From Oceanospirillum multiglobuliferum (lineage in GTDB: Bacteria; Pseudomonadota; Gammaproteobacteria; Pseudomonadales; Halomonadaceae), in the NCBI RefSeq assembly GCF_900167095.1, contig NZ_FUXG01000004.1:90795-154794 (forward strand): 64,000 nt of DNA. The letters are read 5' to 3'. A program made the position numbers and the translations under genes. Below the pieces are notes generated by a model. It was not told the DNA's origin and did not search any database. It was given only the letters and a program-made list of their open reading frames with translations. Shown here in pieces: positions 51,974 through 61,183 of this stretch. How positions within the stretch are numbered: the stretch's first letter is position 1; each line of letters starts with the position of its first letter.

Positions 51974-52896
51974 TAGGGCTGCCACTCCTGTAGTTGGGTT
52001 TGATCCAAAATGGTTTTGTGCCATTGAGTTTCAGCGAAGGTTGCCAAATAAAAGTCAGCACCATACATATTGGCATAACTGAAGTCAGTTTGCCTGAGAT
52101 CTGCTTCTAGCCACAATGTATACATCAATTGACTGCCATAACAATCGGTACGGTTTAAATTGGCACGCACCCAAACGCTTCGCTCTGCCATTACTCTATT
52201 TACGCGTGCATCACTCAGATCGGCTTCTGAAAAGTTAACGCTATGTAGCAGGCTTTCAGAAAGATTAGCTTGCTTTAAGTTGGCTTGAGCAAAACTGGCA
52301 TTATTCAAGTTGGCCGCCTGAATATTGGCGTTTTGTAGTGTTGTGCCTGCCAGAAAACGGGCGTTTTCCAGCTGGGCTGCATTGAAGTTTACGCCGTTTA
52401 GATCAGACTCTAACCAGCTAGAGCGTGGTGCTGTCAGTGTTACGAAAATACTTCTTTCCAATTGGCACTGCATAAACGTGCTGTCACTCAAATCACTGCC
52501 TTGATCCTGCCACTGCGGCCATTGGCTTTGGCTAATGTTGGCGCTATTAAACTGACAGTGTTGGCTGTTCAACTGCTGCAATTGTGACGTCAGCCACTCT
52601 GACTCGCTTAGATTGCAGTGTTTTAAGGTCAGTTGTTGAGATTGTGTATTGTGCCAAAAGCTATTGGGTAACAGCACTTCTTCAAAAGTAACCTGTTCAA
52701 AATGGCAGTTCAACCAGCGGCTTTCTGTTAAATCGCACTGTTTTAGGGTGCCGCTCTTGAATACGCAATCGACAAAACTCCAGCGTGGCAGAGCCAAGTC
52801 ACTGAAAGAAAAGTGCTCAATATGCGCTGACTCCAGCTCCCCTTCAGCCGGTAAGCTGTTATTGAGAATACGCTCAACAAATTCATCTAATGTCAT
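51973..52896 (-). CDS. Pentapeptide-repeat protein of the T6SS spike operon (first copy)
   Basis: A 307-residue pentapeptide-repeat protein, paralogous to the next gene. The N-terminal 35 residues are non-repetitive and hydrophobic-charged (MTLDEFVERILNNSLPAEGE...), then repeats run to the end, clearest at about 165-240 (ANLNNASFAQANLKQANLSE). The fold would be a rod about 55 repeats long. It overlaps the DUF2169 stop by four bases (ATGA), indicating coupled translation. Roles proposed for such proteins include DNA mimicry or scaffolding; none is shown here. Confidence 0.85.
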   Translation of the reverse strand: MTLDEFVERILNNSLPAEGELESAHIEHFSFSDLALPRWSFVDCVFKSGTLKQCDLTESRWLNCHFEQVTFEEVLLPNSFWHNTQSQQLTLKHCNLSESEWLTSQLQQLNSQHCQFNSANISQSQWPQWQDQGSDLSDSTFMQCQLERSIFVTLTAPRSSWLESDLNGVNFNAAQLENARFLAGTTLQNANIQAANLNNASFAQANLKQANLSESLLHSVNFSEADLSDARVNRVMAERSVWVRANLNRTDCYGSQLMYTLWLEADLRQTDFSYANMYGADFYLATFAETQWHKTILDQTQLQEWQP

Positions 52897-54662
52897 GTTT
52901 TGCCCACCAGACTTTTAATGGCCTCTAATAATGCTTGCGTGGGGATGTTGCCCGGTTGAGTGAGGTCTTGTTTGTCCTCTCCGGGGTAGTGTTCGTATAG
53001 CTGCTTTAATTCGGTCGAGACTCGATCCAATTGCTGGGTAACCAAAGGCGACAGTATTGCTATATCGGCATTTGTGTCCGGTGTTTGGTGCACGCGTTTG
53101 ACTTCTGCATCCACCGCAGGATTGTCGCTGTCGGGGATGCTGCCTTTGCTGTCCTTTACCAATACGCCTGTTTGACTCAATTGGGCTTGTACCACAGGGT
53201 CTGTTCCTACGGCGGTCGCATCCGGTCGAGTTTCATCGGGGAATTGTTTGGCCAAAATCTGATTGATAAGTATGGCAACCTGCTCAGGTGGCGCTTGTAC
53301 CAATGCATCAAGTTCTGCCTCCGTAAGCCCCAATGCAGCAAACTGGGTGTTGATAGCATCAGCAGCTTTTTGTGCTTGCGCCTCTGATACATCTGGTATG
53401 TTGTTGACCATCTCGCTGCTTGCCGCTGCACTATCCGCCGTCGTGGTTTCTGCGGAGGAGGCTTGCTCAGCATCCGATTTAGATTGAGCTGCGGCTTTAG
53501 CTGCCATTGCTGCAAACCCACCTGCGGCGGCTAAAACAGCCAGTGTAGCAGCACCCGGCTGGGCAACAGGGGGTTTTGCTGTTGAGGCAACTTTGAGTGC
53601 AGACAGTGGTTCCAACAAGCCTTTAGGACGTAACGGTGAGTAATCTAATATCTCTTCGTCTTTAATCGTATCGCTCTGCCGAAGCTGTGCATGGGCAGTG
53701 TAGTGCTCAATGGCTTGGCGAGATTGTGACTGGTGCTCATAAGCGGCTTGCAATAGGGTAATCTCACTGCCGTCAATGCTGTTGATTGAAAGCTCGGTGC
53801 GCGCCAACAGCACTTGCATATTAATGTCAGGTAACAGCAGTAATGTGTCGGTTACGCAGTCTAGTAATTGTGCAGGTTGGTTGAGTTTTTGTACCAAAAC
53901 ACGAAGCTGATAAGCGGGTACAACACCTTTTATCAAGCGTTGTGTGGGATGCATATTGTGCAGTTCAAAGTGCTCGCCCCCTTGGAAATAGCTTTTCAAC
54001 CACTGATCAGATGCCGCTTGCATAAAAAAATCAGGGTTTAAATCACGGGCTAAAAAGGGTGAGTCTTGCTCCTGCCATGCCGTATCGTAAGTGCCCCACC
54101 AATTTTTGCGGGGCAACCAATCGACATTGGTGGCATTTAGACCTGCTGGTGCAGGTTTCTGATGCTTCGATGTCAGCAGTTGATCAAGGTATTCTAGCTG
54201 TGGCAATGGTGCATCTGTTTGTGCGGGATCGCCCATGCCAACAGGGTTGTTTGCAAAGTGCTCTCCACCAAACCCATATTGATAGGTTAATGGCAGCTGA
54301 CTAAAAGGTTCTGGTGCGGTTGGCGCCAAAATGGATCGCCACACACGCGGCCCAGTCACCGCAAGTGTTTTATCAACGTTGCCAAGTTTTAAACGGACTT
54401 GATCTGCGCTAATGGCAAAGCCCTCTGGGGCGTGATACTGACCATAGACCAATACTTCCCCTTTGGGTTTTGGATAACCTAAGTCAAACACTTCAGCGTT
54501 AGGGATTTGTGCGGCAATGCCCGTCCAAGCATCTTGTGTGGAGTAAGGCTGAGGCGAGTCGAGAGGGGTCGCCAGCATCAAGGTGATAACCAGTCGTTGT
54601 TGTCCCTTCCAACCATAAACAAGGGTTTGGAGTGTGATTTCAGGCGGTGCAATCAGTTGCAT
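52893..54662 (-). CDS. DUF2169 domain protein, T6SS effector adaptor candidate
   Basis: A 589-residue protein. DUF2169 occupies about residues 15-310, with FGGEHFANNPVGMG, FELHNMHPTQRLIKGVVPAYQLRV and the DTLLLLPD strand, all typical. DUF2169 proteins are vgrG-linked and serve as adaptors that load cargo. The C-terminal 230 residues are an unusual extension: an Ala-rich stretch (LAVLAAAGGFAAMAAKAAAQ, near 375-395) and acidic, Gln/Asp-rich helices. The extension is not recognised and could bind the pentapeptide proteins or be a cargo region. It starts seven bases after the vgrG stop. Confidence 0.82.
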   Translation of the reverse strand: MQLIAPPEITLQTLVYGWKGQQRLVITLMLATPLDSPQPYSTQDAWTGIAAQIPNAEVFDLGYPKPKGEVLVYGQYHAPEGFAISADQVRLKLGNVDKTLAVTGPRVWRSILAPTAPEPFSQLPLTYQYGFGGEHFANNPVGMGDPAQTDAPLPQLEYLDQLLTSKHQKPAPAGLNATNVDWLPRKNWWGTYDTAWQEQDSPFLARDLNPDFFMQAASDQWLKSYFQGGEHFELHNMHPTQRLIKGVVPAYQLRVLVQKLNQPAQLLDCVTDTLLLLPDINMQVLLARTELSINSIDGSEITLLQAAYEHQSQSRQAIEHYTAHAQLRQSDTIKDEEILDYSPLRPKGLLEPLSALKVASTAKPPVAQPGAATLAVLAAAGGFAAMAAKAAAQSKSDAEQASSAETTTADSAAASSEMVNNIPDVSEAQAQKAADAINTQFAALGLTEAELDALVQAPPEQVAILINQILAKQFPDETRPDATAVGTDPVVQAQLSQTGVLVKDSKGSIPDSDNPAVDAEVKRVHQTPDTNADIAILSPLVTQQLDRVSTELKQLYEHYPGEDKQDLTQPGNIPTQALLEAIKSLVGKT

Positions 54663-54669
54663 GATTAAC

Positions 54670-57462
54670 TTATCCTAGTTGCACTAAACCTGCGGCAGAC
54701 ACTTTTAGCATACCACCTGCGTTGATATTGCCGATACCATCGGCTTTGACAGTCAGAGCTGCACCTTTGAGCGTTAGTGCGGGGCCGCCATCCACCATCG
54801 CACTTGCGCCACCCTTTAGCATTAATGCACCAGTGGCGCTGGCGCTTACAGAAGGTGCTGAGATGGTTGAACTTGTTGTTGCGGTAAGCGCTATGGTCGC
54901 ACCTTTGATGGAACTTGCAGTTGTTGCGGTTAGATTCGTTGTGCCGCCTGTTAAGTTAACTGCTGCGGTTGTTGTGCCTGTAATGCCTGATGCGCTTACA
55001 AGAATACTATTTGCACCTAAAACAGAGAGTTTTGCAGCTGGAGGTGTCTGGGTCAGTTCAAATACGGATCCTGCAGTCGCGGCAGCTTGTAATGCTTGTT
55101 TTTTCAGCCCTAATGAAGTGAGCAAACCTGTTGCCATCCGTTGCATCACTTCCCAATTAGTGCTGACATTATCTGGTGGTTGAGGGGCTACATACAAGCC
55201 GACTTTATTGGCAGAGCTTACGGCTACATCTGTAAAACCGAATATGTCTTGGCTAGAGTCTGATCGAGATATTTGAGGGCCAAACGTCATATCAACTGAC
55301 GCAGCAAGAGTGACGCCAAACTTAATACCCGCTTCAAAACTAAAGTTTAAGACAGAGATAGATGCAGTGGTCGTAACCCCGCAAATACTGGCTTCTGTTT
55401 TGGCGAGTAAGCTCTCACGGCTAATAGCATCAAGCCCTAAATACACCTCTTCTTTGTTGCCGTGTTGATAATCATAGGTATGCCCAATGGTTTTACTGAC
55501 CAGCATTTTACTAGGATCGGAGCCGGGAACCGAATAATGGTCTAAACCAAAGCTGCCATCCCAAGTGCTATTGCTCTCGTAATCGACATAGCTCACTTCA
55601 TAACCATTGCCGTAGTTGAAGTTTTTTGCGCCGCCAAAGGTGTAGATATTCTCATCATTCCAGAAATATTTTTCCCCATGTTCCCGATGGGTAAAGTAAT
55701 TACCGGAGCGTTCGTCAGCTGCGGAAAGGGTGCCAGTTAGTTTTCCGTTATCATCTGCTTTAGGGAAGGGAAATACGTCCGACTCATTAATAATATCGAC
55801 AACAATATCTTTGCCATTGATGACACTTTTTTGATCACGCACCGCATCTTGATTTTTCTTGGTTAAGCGCGTGATCTGATAACCGCCCGCGATCTCTTGA
55901 TACCATCCGCCATTAGTCATCATAGTGATGCCATCGGCCTTAACTGGGTTGGCGGCACCTAAGTGCAGATAGGAATTGTTATGGGGTGAAAATAATTTGA
56001 TCCGGTTACTGCCCGCCTCATCTTGCATTTCAAGTACGTTGCCCGCAGCTGTTTTAATCTTATTTGCGGTATGGTTTTCCTCGGACACAATACTGGGTTT
56101 GGCCGCATTAGGCACTGCGCCAGTAATTACGGGACGATCAGGATCGCCACCAATAAAACTGAGCAATACTTCAGTTCCTTTTAATAGGGGAAAGTGCATG
56201 CCACTACCCTCCCCCGCATTAGGCTGCGACATAGGCACCCACCATGATGCCTGCGCGCCATCTCTATCTCGACGATCAAAAGGCAAGCTGACACGATAAC
56301 GGCCGCGAGAGTCTAGGTGGGCATATTGCCCATCACCCTCAGAGTCAATAATAGCGTTTAATACACCATAAAAGCGTGGTTTTTCAGTTTTTTGCTCTGG
56401 TCTGAATTCAATATCCGCATTAATAGCGGTAAGCGTGTTGCTATAAGGAAGTTCGTCTGAACCATGTAGATACTTTAAAGCAGGGGAATAGCCTTGGTGG
56501 CAAACCTGTATAGGGTTGTAGCGCTGATTCAGTGCTTGAAAAGGATGGTCAACCAACTCAAACAGATGTGCAGGTGACATGCCCACATCAATGCTACTGC
56601 CAAAGAATTGCTCTTTCTTCAGTAGTAACTCCTGCGCGCGAATTTCCACCAGTCTTTCAGCCTCCTCTTTGTCAATCAAGTGGTCGCAATAGCGGAAAAC
56701 CTCTCCAACACCGCTGCTGTTCATCACGTAACTGGCAGAAAGATCAACAGAGGGCTGATCGTTATTATAGTCTTTTATAGTAATCTTTTTAGCAATGCGT
56801 TGATTATGTCGAGTCCATTGATAAACTATAGGCGAATCAACTGCCAAAGACAGGCCCGACAGCAAGTTGTAACTTATAGAGGTTGTCTTAGCCGAGTACT
56901 GAGCAGTACTGTCACAAAATATTAACTTATCATTGTCATTGCTATCAAAGAAGTAATATATACCTTCTCTTTCAGTAATTCGTTTCAAAAAATCATAATG
57001 ACTTTCACCAAACTGGCAACGGTAATCCCATTTTCTATAACCTGTTAAACCTGATAGGTCATACTGACTTTCAGTAAGGCTGGATTCATCAAACAGTTGT
57101 ATTAACGTAGCATTAATATCTAAGGCTAAATACACTTCGTTGGTGATAATCTGCGACAGTAGCCACAATTTTGGAACTAGGGTTGCCTGAAAAATATGGC
57201 CGTTATCAACTGCCCCTAGATACTTAAAATCAGACAAAATTCCGTTAATTACTCTTAATTTACCGTAAACATCCAGTATTAGCTTGCTATCCGAATTGAG
57301 TATAGCGTCTACGTCAAGTTGCTGATTTTGACTAATTAGCTTTATCTCAAATTGAAAAAGATCACCCAAGGATTCTGTCCCTATAAATTGTAAAACCTGA
57401 AAACAATTTTCATCTACCCCTTGGTTGATAAATTCAAATTTAACATCAGGTGATAGGCTCAT
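54670..57462 (-). CDS. vgrG: VgrG spike protein with long C-terminal extension
   Basis: A 930-residue VgrG (TssI), the trimeric T6SS puncturing device. The gp27-like part covers about 10-370, with RCQFGESHYDFLKRITEREGIYYFF near 148 and FRYCDHLIDKEEAERL near 265. The gp5 OB/needle core is about 375-560, with WWVPMSQPNAGEGSGM near 410 and SFIGGDPDRPVITGAVPN near 435. From about 560 it carries about 370 extra residues: a middle region with an ICGVTTTASISVLNFSFEAG segment, then a Thr/Ala/Ser-rich repetitive beta region to the end (GGMLKVSAAGLVQLG). Typical evolved VgrG architecture; no known toxin motif is recognised in the extension. Confidence 0.93.
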   Translation of the reverse strand: MSLSPDVKFEFINQGVDENCFQVLQFIGTESLGDLFQFEIKLISQNQQLDVDAILNSDSKLILDVYGKLRVINGILSDFKYLGAVDNGHIFQATLVPKLWLLSQIITNEVYLALDINATLIQLFDESSLTESQYDLSGLTGYRKWDYRCQFGESHYDFLKRITEREGIYYFFDSNDNDKLIFCDSTAQYSAKTTSISYNLLSGLSLAVDSPIVYQWTRHNQRIAKKITIKDYNNDQPSVDLSASYVMNSSGVGEVFRYCDHLIDKEEAERLVEIRAQELLLKKEQFFGSSIDVGMSPAHLFELVDHPFQALNQRYNPIQVCHQGYSPALKYLHGSDELPYSNTLTAINADIEFRPEQKTEKPRFYGVLNAIIDSEGDGQYAHLDSRGRYRVSLPFDRRDRDGAQASWWVPMSQPNAGEGSGMHFPLLKGTEVLLSFIGGDPDRPVITGAVPNAAKPSIVSEENHTANKIKTAAGNVLEMQDEAGSNRIKLFSPHNNSYLHLGAANPVKADGITMMTNGGWYQEIAGGYQITRLTKKNQDAVRDQKSVINGKDIVVDIINESDVFPFPKADDNGKLTGTLSAADERSGNYFTHREHGEKYFWNDENIYTFGGAKNFNYGNGYEVSYVDYESNSTWDGSFGLDHYSVPGSDPSKMLVSKTIGHTYDYQHGNKEEVYLGLDAISRESLLAKTEASICGVTTTASISVLNFSFEAGIKFGVTLAASVDMTFGPQISRSDSSQDIFGFTDVAVSSANKVGLYVAPQPPDNVSTNWEVMQRMATGLLTSLGLKKQALQAAATAGSVFELTQTPPAAKLSVLGANSILVSASGITGTTTAAVNLTGGTTNLTATTASSIKGATIALTATTSSTISAPSVSASATGALMLKGGASAMVDGGPALTLKGAALTVKADGIGNINAGGMLKVSAAGLVQLG

Positions 57463-57674
57463 TTTTTACTCCAAATCGATACCGATAGTTAGTGAATCTA
57501 GTCTTAACACTTTCGATTGGTATAAGCTATAAGCAGCCCAGCATATTTTGAGATAAATAAGACGTGGCGCACAAATTTTAATAACAGTACTGTTTAAATT
57601 AAAAAACATAGGCTACATTAAGTAACAAATTACAAAGCAGATACCTAAATGATCATAGTATATCTGTGTGATTT

Positions 57675-57688
57675 TGCAGTCGACTGCA
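57675..57688. promoter_or_regulatory. 14-base palindrome upstream of tssB
   Basis: TGCAGTCGACTGCA is a perfect palindrome 40-53 bases upstream of the tssB start, near where a promoter is expected in the 265-base divergent gap between vgrG and tssB. A regulator site is possible. No sigma-54 box was convincing. Confidence 0.4.
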
Positions 57689-57727
57689 TAAACTCAACGA
57701 GCGACTTAACTGCCGGAGATCAATCGG

Positions 57728-58213
57728 ATGGCTAACAAAAACACTGGGTCAGTTGCACCGAAGGAAAGGGTAAATATTTCCTATAGGCCTGCAACCGGGG
57801 GCGCTAAAGAGCGGGTAGAATTACCGTTTAAGGTTTTGGTTCTGGGGCAGTTTACTCCAGATGCAGATGAGTCTCCTCTTGAGTCCCGATCACCCCGTAA
57901 TATCAATAAAACAAACTTTGACGATGTGATGGCCAGTATGAATCTTAAGCTGGATTTTACTGCATCAAATCGCCTGCAAGAAGGCGGCGAAGACATTTCC
58001 ATTTCCATCGCCCCAAAATCTTTAAAAGATTTTGAACCTGACAATATTGTGCAGAAAGTGCCCGAGCTACAGCAAGTGCTTCAGCTAAGGGAAGCACTAA
58101 AAGCATTGAAAGGGCCTTTGGGTAATACGCCAAAAATGCGTAAGACAATTCAGCTGCTACTAGCAGATGATAAAAGTCGCAAACAGTTAATGGCTGAGCT
58201 TGGCTTAAAATAA
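57728..58213 (+). CDS. tssB: T6SS contractile sheath small subunit TssB
   Basis: TssB (VipA), 161 residues, the usual length. The N-terminal VAPKERVNISYRP and GGAKERVELPFKVLVLGQFTPD segments, the DDVMASMNLKLDF helix and the ALKALKGPLGNTPKMRK region are diagnostic. It forms heterodimers with TssC that stack into the cytoplasmic sheath. GGAG precedes the ATG. First gene of the rightward structural operon, 19 bases from tssC. Confidence 0.96.
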   Translation: MANKNTGSVAPKERVNISYRPATGGAKERVELPFKVLVLGQFTPDADESPLESRSPRNINKTNFDDVMASMNLKLDFTASNRLQEGGEDISISIAPKSLKDFEPDNIVQKVPELQQVLQLREALKALKGPLGNTPKMRKTIQLLLADDKSRKQLMAELGLK

Positions 58214-58231
58214 TTCAGGGTAGGGCAGGCA

Positions 58232-59692
58232 ATGAGCGAAGAGATTCAGGTTCAGGACAAACAAGAGTCACCATTGGTTGGTGAGATTTTAGAATTTACG
58301 CGTTTGACATCAGAAGATGAAGGTTATCTGCTGGCAAAACAGGGCGTTGAAGCGATGTTGACAGAGTTGCTGAGCAAAGATGAGCCAGCACAACGTGTCG
58401 ACAAATCATTAGTAGACCAAATGATTGAAGAGCTAGATCGCCGACTGGGTGAACAGCTCGACGAGATATTACATAACAAAGAGTTTCAAAGTCTTGAGTC
58501 CGCTTGGCGCGGTATGTCGTTTTTAGTAAACCGCACAGACTTCAATGAAAACATCCGTATTGAATTGTTAAATGTAAATGCTGATGAGCTGCTGGAAGAC
58601 TTTGAAGATGCGCCAGAACTGAATCAAAGCGCAATGTTCCAAAAGGTCTATACCGAAGAGTATGGTCAGTTTGGTGGCGAACCTTATGGCGTGATGATTG
58701 GTAACTATGAATTATCTCCAGCGGCACAAGACATCAAGCTACTTGATTATATGTCTGGATTGGCAGCTGTAACCCACGCACCCTTTATCTCTGCCGCCAG
58801 CCCAAGCTTTTTTGGCTTGAACTCGTATGCTGAGCTACCAGACCTGAAAGAGCTAGATTCATTATTTGATGGCCCTCAATATCTGAAATGGCGGGGTCTG
58901 CGTGACTCTGACGACTCACGTAATATTGGCTTAACCTTGCCTCGCTTTATGTCCCGTATGACTTATGGCGATAACAAGCCTGTTCGCAGCTTTAACTATG
59001 TAGAGCAGGTTACAGATAAGGAACATTATCTGTGGGCTAATGCCTCTTTTGCCTATGCTACTCGCTTGGTGGAAAGTTTTTCTAAATATCGCTGGTGCCC
59101 TAACATCATTGGCCCTCAATCAGGTGGTGCGGTTACTGATTTACCTATTCATGTTATTACAAGTGATGCGGCCTCAGAACTGATTGGACCTGTTGAAATA
59201 TGTGTCTCTGACCGTAAAGAGTATGAGCTATCAGAGCTTGGCTTTATCCCTCTAACACAGCGCAAAAATGCAGATAACGCGACCTTTTTCTCTTCTAACT
59301 CTGTGCAAAAGCCAAGACAGTTTGGAGCCGAACCAGAAGAACGTCAGGCTGAGTTGAATTATCGCCTTGGTACTCAGCTGCCTTATTTGTTTATTGTTAA
59401 CCGTTTAGCGCATTATATCAAAGTGCTACAACGCGAGAACTTGGGCAGTTGGAAGAGCCGCTCGGATCTTGAGTCAGAGCTTAATCGTTGGATTCGTCAG
59501 TATGTGGCAGACCAAGAAAGCCCGTCACCTGCAACACGCAGTCAGCGGCCATTACGCAAGGCGCAGATTTTAGTGACCGAAGTAGATGGTGATTTAGGAT
59601 GGTATCAAGTGGGCTTAGAAGTAACACCACACTTCAAGTTTATGGGTACTAATTTTACCTTGTCTTTAACTGGTTTGTTAGATCGTGTTTAA
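58232..59692 (+). CDS. tssC: T6SS contractile sheath large subunit TssC
   Basis: TssC (VipB), 486 residues. Hallmarks in order: ESAWRGMSFLVNRTDF near 85, EEYGQFGGEPYGVMIGNYE near 140, GLAAVTHAPFISAASPSFFGL near 177, the RFMSRMTYG stretch and the C-terminal QLPYLFIVNRLAHYIKVLQREN. It pairs with TssB to build the sheath that contracts to drive the Hcp tube out. Followed by hcp in the operon after 39 bases. Confidence 0.97.
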   Translation: MSEEIQVQDKQESPLVGEILEFTRLTSEDEGYLLAKQGVEAMLTELLSKDEPAQRVDKSLVDQMIEELDRRLGEQLDEILHNKEFQSLESAWRGMSFLVNRTDFNENIRIELLNVNADELLEDFEDAPELNQSAMFQKVYTEEYGQFGGEPYGVMIGNYELSPAAQDIKLLDYMSGLAAVTHAPFISAASPSFFGLNSYAELPDLKELDSLFDGPQYLKWRGLRDSDDSRNIGLTLPRFMSRMTYGDNKPVRSFNYVEQVTDKEHYLWANASFAYATRLVESFSKYRWCPNIIGPQSGGAVTDLPIHVITSDAASELIGPVEICVSDRKEYELSELGFIPLTQRKNADNATFFSSNSVQKPRQFGAEPEERQAELNYRLGTQLPYLFIVNRLAHYIKVLQRENLGSWKSRSDLESELNRWIRQYVADQESPSPATRSQRPLRKAQILVTEVDGDLGWYQVGLEVTPHFKFMGTNFTLSLTGLLDRV

Positions 59693-59731
59693 ACGCTAAC
59701 CGTTGAATACTCTTTTTTAAGGAATTGAATC

Positions 59732-60250
59732 ATGCCTAGCGAAATTTATCTCACTATCGAGACCGAAGACGGCGAGTCTTTAACAGAAGGCGCATCCTCT
59801 ACTGATAGCATTGGTGCCTTTTTCAAGACAGCTCACGAAGACGAAATTTTTGTCACCGCTTTTGATCACAAAGTTGTGATTCCAACTGATCGCTTAACAG
59901 GTCAGGTAATGGGCAATCGTAAGCACGAATATTTAGAAATTCGTAAGTTGATTGATAAAAGCTCACCACTGCTTTTCCAGGCGATTGCAGAGCCTAAAGC
60001 GTTGGTCTGTACGCTTAACTTCTTCCGTCCAGCTGATACTGGTAGTGACGGACAACCTGTTCACTATTACACCATTGAATTGGAAGGTGCGAAGATCGTT
60101 TCGATTCGGACTTGCTCGCCTAATATGTTAGACCCAAGCAATGATGGCTTTCCAGCATTTGAAGAGGTGCGCTTTACCTACAACAGCATTACTTGGAGCC
60201 ATGAAATTGCCTCGAGTACTGCTATTGATAACTGGGCCGGCGCGGAATAA
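59732..60250 (+). CDS. hcp: T6SS tube protein Hcp
   Basis: Hcp (TssD), 172 residues, the hexameric ring that stacks into the inner tube and leaves the cell with the spike. The N-terminal MPSEIYLTIETEDGESLTEG, the IRKLIDKSSPLLFQAIAE helix and FRPADTGSDGQPVHYYTIELEGA are typical, as is the C-terminal FTYNSITWSHE. AAGGAATTG precedes the ATG. It has no C-terminal toxin extension. Confidence 0.96.
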   Translation: MPSEIYLTIETEDGESLTEGASSTDSIGAFFKTAHEDEIFVTAFDHKVVIPTDRLTGQVMGNRKHEYLEIRKLIDKSSPLLFQAIAEPKALVCTLNFFRPADTGSDGQPVHYYTIELEGAKIVSIRTCSPNMLDPSNDGFPAFEEVRFTYNSITWSHEIASSTAIDNWAGAE

Positions 60251-60257
60251 TCGGTTT

Positions 60258-61115
60258 ATGCTATTTTTTTGGTCAAAGGTTGTTAAACAAAGCGTGTGGT
60301 CAGCTCGTCTGACCATGCTCTTTGTGCTCTTTGTGTTGACAGGTTGCACAGTCTGCCCCCCATCTAATGATTTATGGAGTACAGATATTGCCGACAAACC
60401 AACTCAACCAGTATCTGCACCAAAAGAAAAGAGTCTTTGGGAAAAACTCTCAGAGAAGAAGGAAGAAAAGTCAGAGCAAGCTTTGAATGGTAGTGAGCAA
60501 CATACTTCTAATTCAAATACATCAAACAATGATTTGTTTGATGCTTGGATTTGGCAGGATGATGCAGAAAAGTGGCTATACACTGGCCGTGAGACGCCAC
60601 ATGCACCAGCAGCGCAATGGGTTTATGAGCCGAAGTCAATAGTGGTCCGATTACAGTCTGATGAGTTATTGAATAGCTACTTAGGCCAACCGCACACTAT
60701 TATGATTAAAGTTCTGCAACTGACAGATGTTGCAGCCATTTCAGAGTTTAAAGGAAGTGCTTTTGGCCTATCTGACCTGATGTCAGAGAAGGCAACTACA
60801 TTATCGCCTTCAATTTTAAAAGAGACGCGTATTACTATCGGTCCAGATCAGGCTGTAAGCACTCTTATAGATAGAGAGCAAGGCGCTCGTTATATTGCAC
60901 TTGTTGCAGGCTATTTTGACTCAGATGCAAAAAACAGCGTGCGTGTAATGGCAATACCCTCTGTAAAACCTAGAATATTACCTTGTTATGATAGTGCGCC
61001 TTGGCCATTTGGAGATCCACCGCCACCAACACCTGACGATGTTCCTGCGCGTTTGAAAATGTGGCTTACTCTAGATGCTAGTGCAATTGGTGGATTGTCT
61101 GTTACGGCTCAATAA
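60258..61115 (+). CDS. tssJ: T6SS outer-membrane lipoprotein TssJ, enlarged
   Basis: A 285-residue lipoprotein by its signal helix and lipobox VLTGC (Cys near residue 29). TssJ anchors the TssLM membrane complex at the outer membrane. The TssJ beta-sandwich occupies about residues 125-255, with SIVVRLQSDELLNSYLG, PHTIMIKVLQL and the ARYIALVAGYFD strand. It is longer than usual TssJ (about 150-180) through a linker at about 45-90, rich in Glu/Lys/Ser/Asn and Pro, and an extra C-terminus with PWPFGDPPPPTPDD. The start overlaps nothing; it lies eight bases after hcp. Confidence 0.85.
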   Translation: MLFFWSKVVKQSVWSARLTMLFVLFVLTGCTVCPPSNDLWSTDIADKPTQPVSAPKEKSLWEKLSEKKEEKSEQALNGSEQHTSNSNTSNNDLFDAWIWQDDAEKWLYTGRETPHAPAAQWVYEPKSIVVRLQSDELLNSYLGQPHTIMIKVLQLTDVAAISEFKGSAFGLSDLMSEKATTLSPSILKETRITIGPDQAVSTLIDREQGARYIALVAGYFDSDAKNSVRVMAIPSVKPRILPCYDSAPWPFGDPPPPTPDDVPARLKMWLTLDASAIGGLSVTAQ

Positions 61116-61183
61116 AAGAGTGAATTTGGAAACAGACAACAATAATGATGATAATGAAACAGCGGATATAGGCAGGGTCAACG

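Noticed and set aside
54722-55183. Long rightward open frame of 153 codons opposite vgrG
   Set aside because: It is the antisense shadow of the Thr/Ala-rich repeats of vgrG, with low-complexity Val/Ala sequence and no ribosome site.
57463-57727. Sigma-54 promoter for the T6SS operon
   Set aside because: The best GG-N10-TT candidate lacks the GC of the -12 element.
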